Assembly: GCA_003233535.1 (NCBI GenBank)
Contig: QIMA01000039.1
Location: 1 to 5,656 of the forward strand
Origin: Rhodanobacteraceae bacterium
GTDB taxonomy: Bacteria; Pseudomonadota; Gammaproteobacteria; Xanthomonadales; SZUA-5
Direction of reading: 5' to 3'
Length of the DNA: 5,656 nt
In this document: positions 5,272 through 5,656 of the stretch, one piece after another
Position numbering within the stretch: position 1 is the first letter of the stretch
How the letters are laid out: each line of letters opens with the position of its first letter
Program-made: the position numbers and the translations under genes
Notes under the pieces: model-generated
What the model saw: only the letters and a program-made list of their open reading frames with translations
Told to the model about the DNA's origin: nothing
Databases searched by the model: none

Positions 5272-5656
5272 TTACTCGAACCCGTTTTCGAACAGTGGAT
5301 CGGCGCGCACAAGAGCGAAATCGATATTGCCGATCTGCGCTGTCACCGGCACCGGTATGACCGTGCCGGTCAGCGGATCGCAGCCGGCATCGCAGGCACC
5401 GCCACCAAACAATCGGTCGGCCAGGCCCACATTGTTCCGAGTCCGAGCAAAATAATTGCCGGCCGGTAAGCCGTCGATCGCGTAGACACCCTGCGAGTTT
5501 GTGGTTGCTGTGCCGGCCAAGTCACCGTCGGCGGTGTAGATCTCGATATCGATGAGCTGCAGCGGCTGCGCGTTGCCGTCACGCACGGTGCCGGTAACGC
5601 CGAGGCCAGCAGTGCTCAAGTTGAAGTCCAAGCCGGTTACTGAGGCTGCCGCAATC
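5272..5656 (-). CDS. C-terminal end of a secreted repeat protein (carboxypeptidase-regulatory/SdrD-B-like), 5' end outside window
   Basis: The frame is open to the right edge, giving 127 residues before TAA at 5272. Residues 17-73 read as a prealbumin-like beta-sandwich of the carboxypeptidase-regulatory or SdrD-B type: GVTGTVRDGNAQPL, then IDIEIYTADGDL, then TTNSQGVYAIDGLPAGNYFART. SVTGLDFNL at 5-13 echoes QIGNIDFAL at 107-115, about 102 residues later, so the window seems to hold one full repeat and the end of the previous one; the whole protein is probably much longer. GGACDAGCD at 85-93 has two Cys (88, 92) that could form a disulfide. The protein ends in DPLFENGFE, a tail of a kind I associate with secreted proteins of Xanthomonadales relatives. 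There is no membrane segment or LPxTG motif in the visible part. Role is probably at the cell surface or outside; no function can be assigned. Confidence 0.75.
   Translation of the reverse strand, partial: IAAASVTGLDFNLSTAGLGVTGTVRDGNAQPLQLIDIEIYTADGDLAGTATTNSQGVYAIDGLPAGNYFARTRNNVGLADRLFGGGACDAGCDPLTGTVIPVPVTAQIGNIDFALVRADPLFENGFE

Overview
The window looks like a GC-rich gammaproteobacterial chromosome, most likely of Xanthomonadales/Lysobacterales type. This rests on gene content rather than a marker gene: a TolB-like/TPR membrane protein, DUF3011 repeats, a subclass B3 metallo-beta-lactamase remnant, a repeat-rich secreted protein ending in FENGFE, and a GTAG-headed REP-like palindrome. 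The assignment is an inference. No rRNA, tRNA, CRISPR array or intact mobile element was found.

Layout. (1) 1-825, minus: a PRPP synthetase (ribose-phosphate diphosphokinase) running off the left edge, 275 residues visible. (2) 826-1189: a divergent intergenic region that must hold the promoters of both flanking genes. (3) 1190-3361, plus: a 723-residue inner-membrane protein with three membrane segments, a TolB-N/FlgO-like domain and a long TPR array. (4) 3509-3682, plus: the first 57 residues of a B3 metallo-beta-lactamase, cut off just before the first conserved metal-site region. (5) 3676-4296 and 4317-4697, minus: a two-gene unit in which a secreted three-EF-hand protein is followed after 20 nt by a secreted double-DUF3011 protein with a His/Asp-rich linker. 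(6) 4698-5271: 574 nt without a convincing gene, holding a candidate promoter and three hairpins, one of them REP-like. (7) 5272-5656, minus: the C-terminal end of a large secreted protein with beta-sandwich repeats and a short GFE tail, entering from the right edge.

How it fits together. Apart from the PRPP synthetase, every coding unit has export or membrane signals or a secreted-type architecture, so the window is mainly cell-envelope accessory DNA. The EF-hand/DUF3011 pair is the only clear operon and may be a calcium- or metal-linked envelope module. The best evidence of genome rearrangement is the beta-lactamase remnant, whose break falls at the stop codon of the convergent DUF3011 gene. 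I did not find a convincing new multi-gene system. The items most worth following are the beta-lactamase remnant, the EF-hand/DUF3011 pair and the GFE tail.
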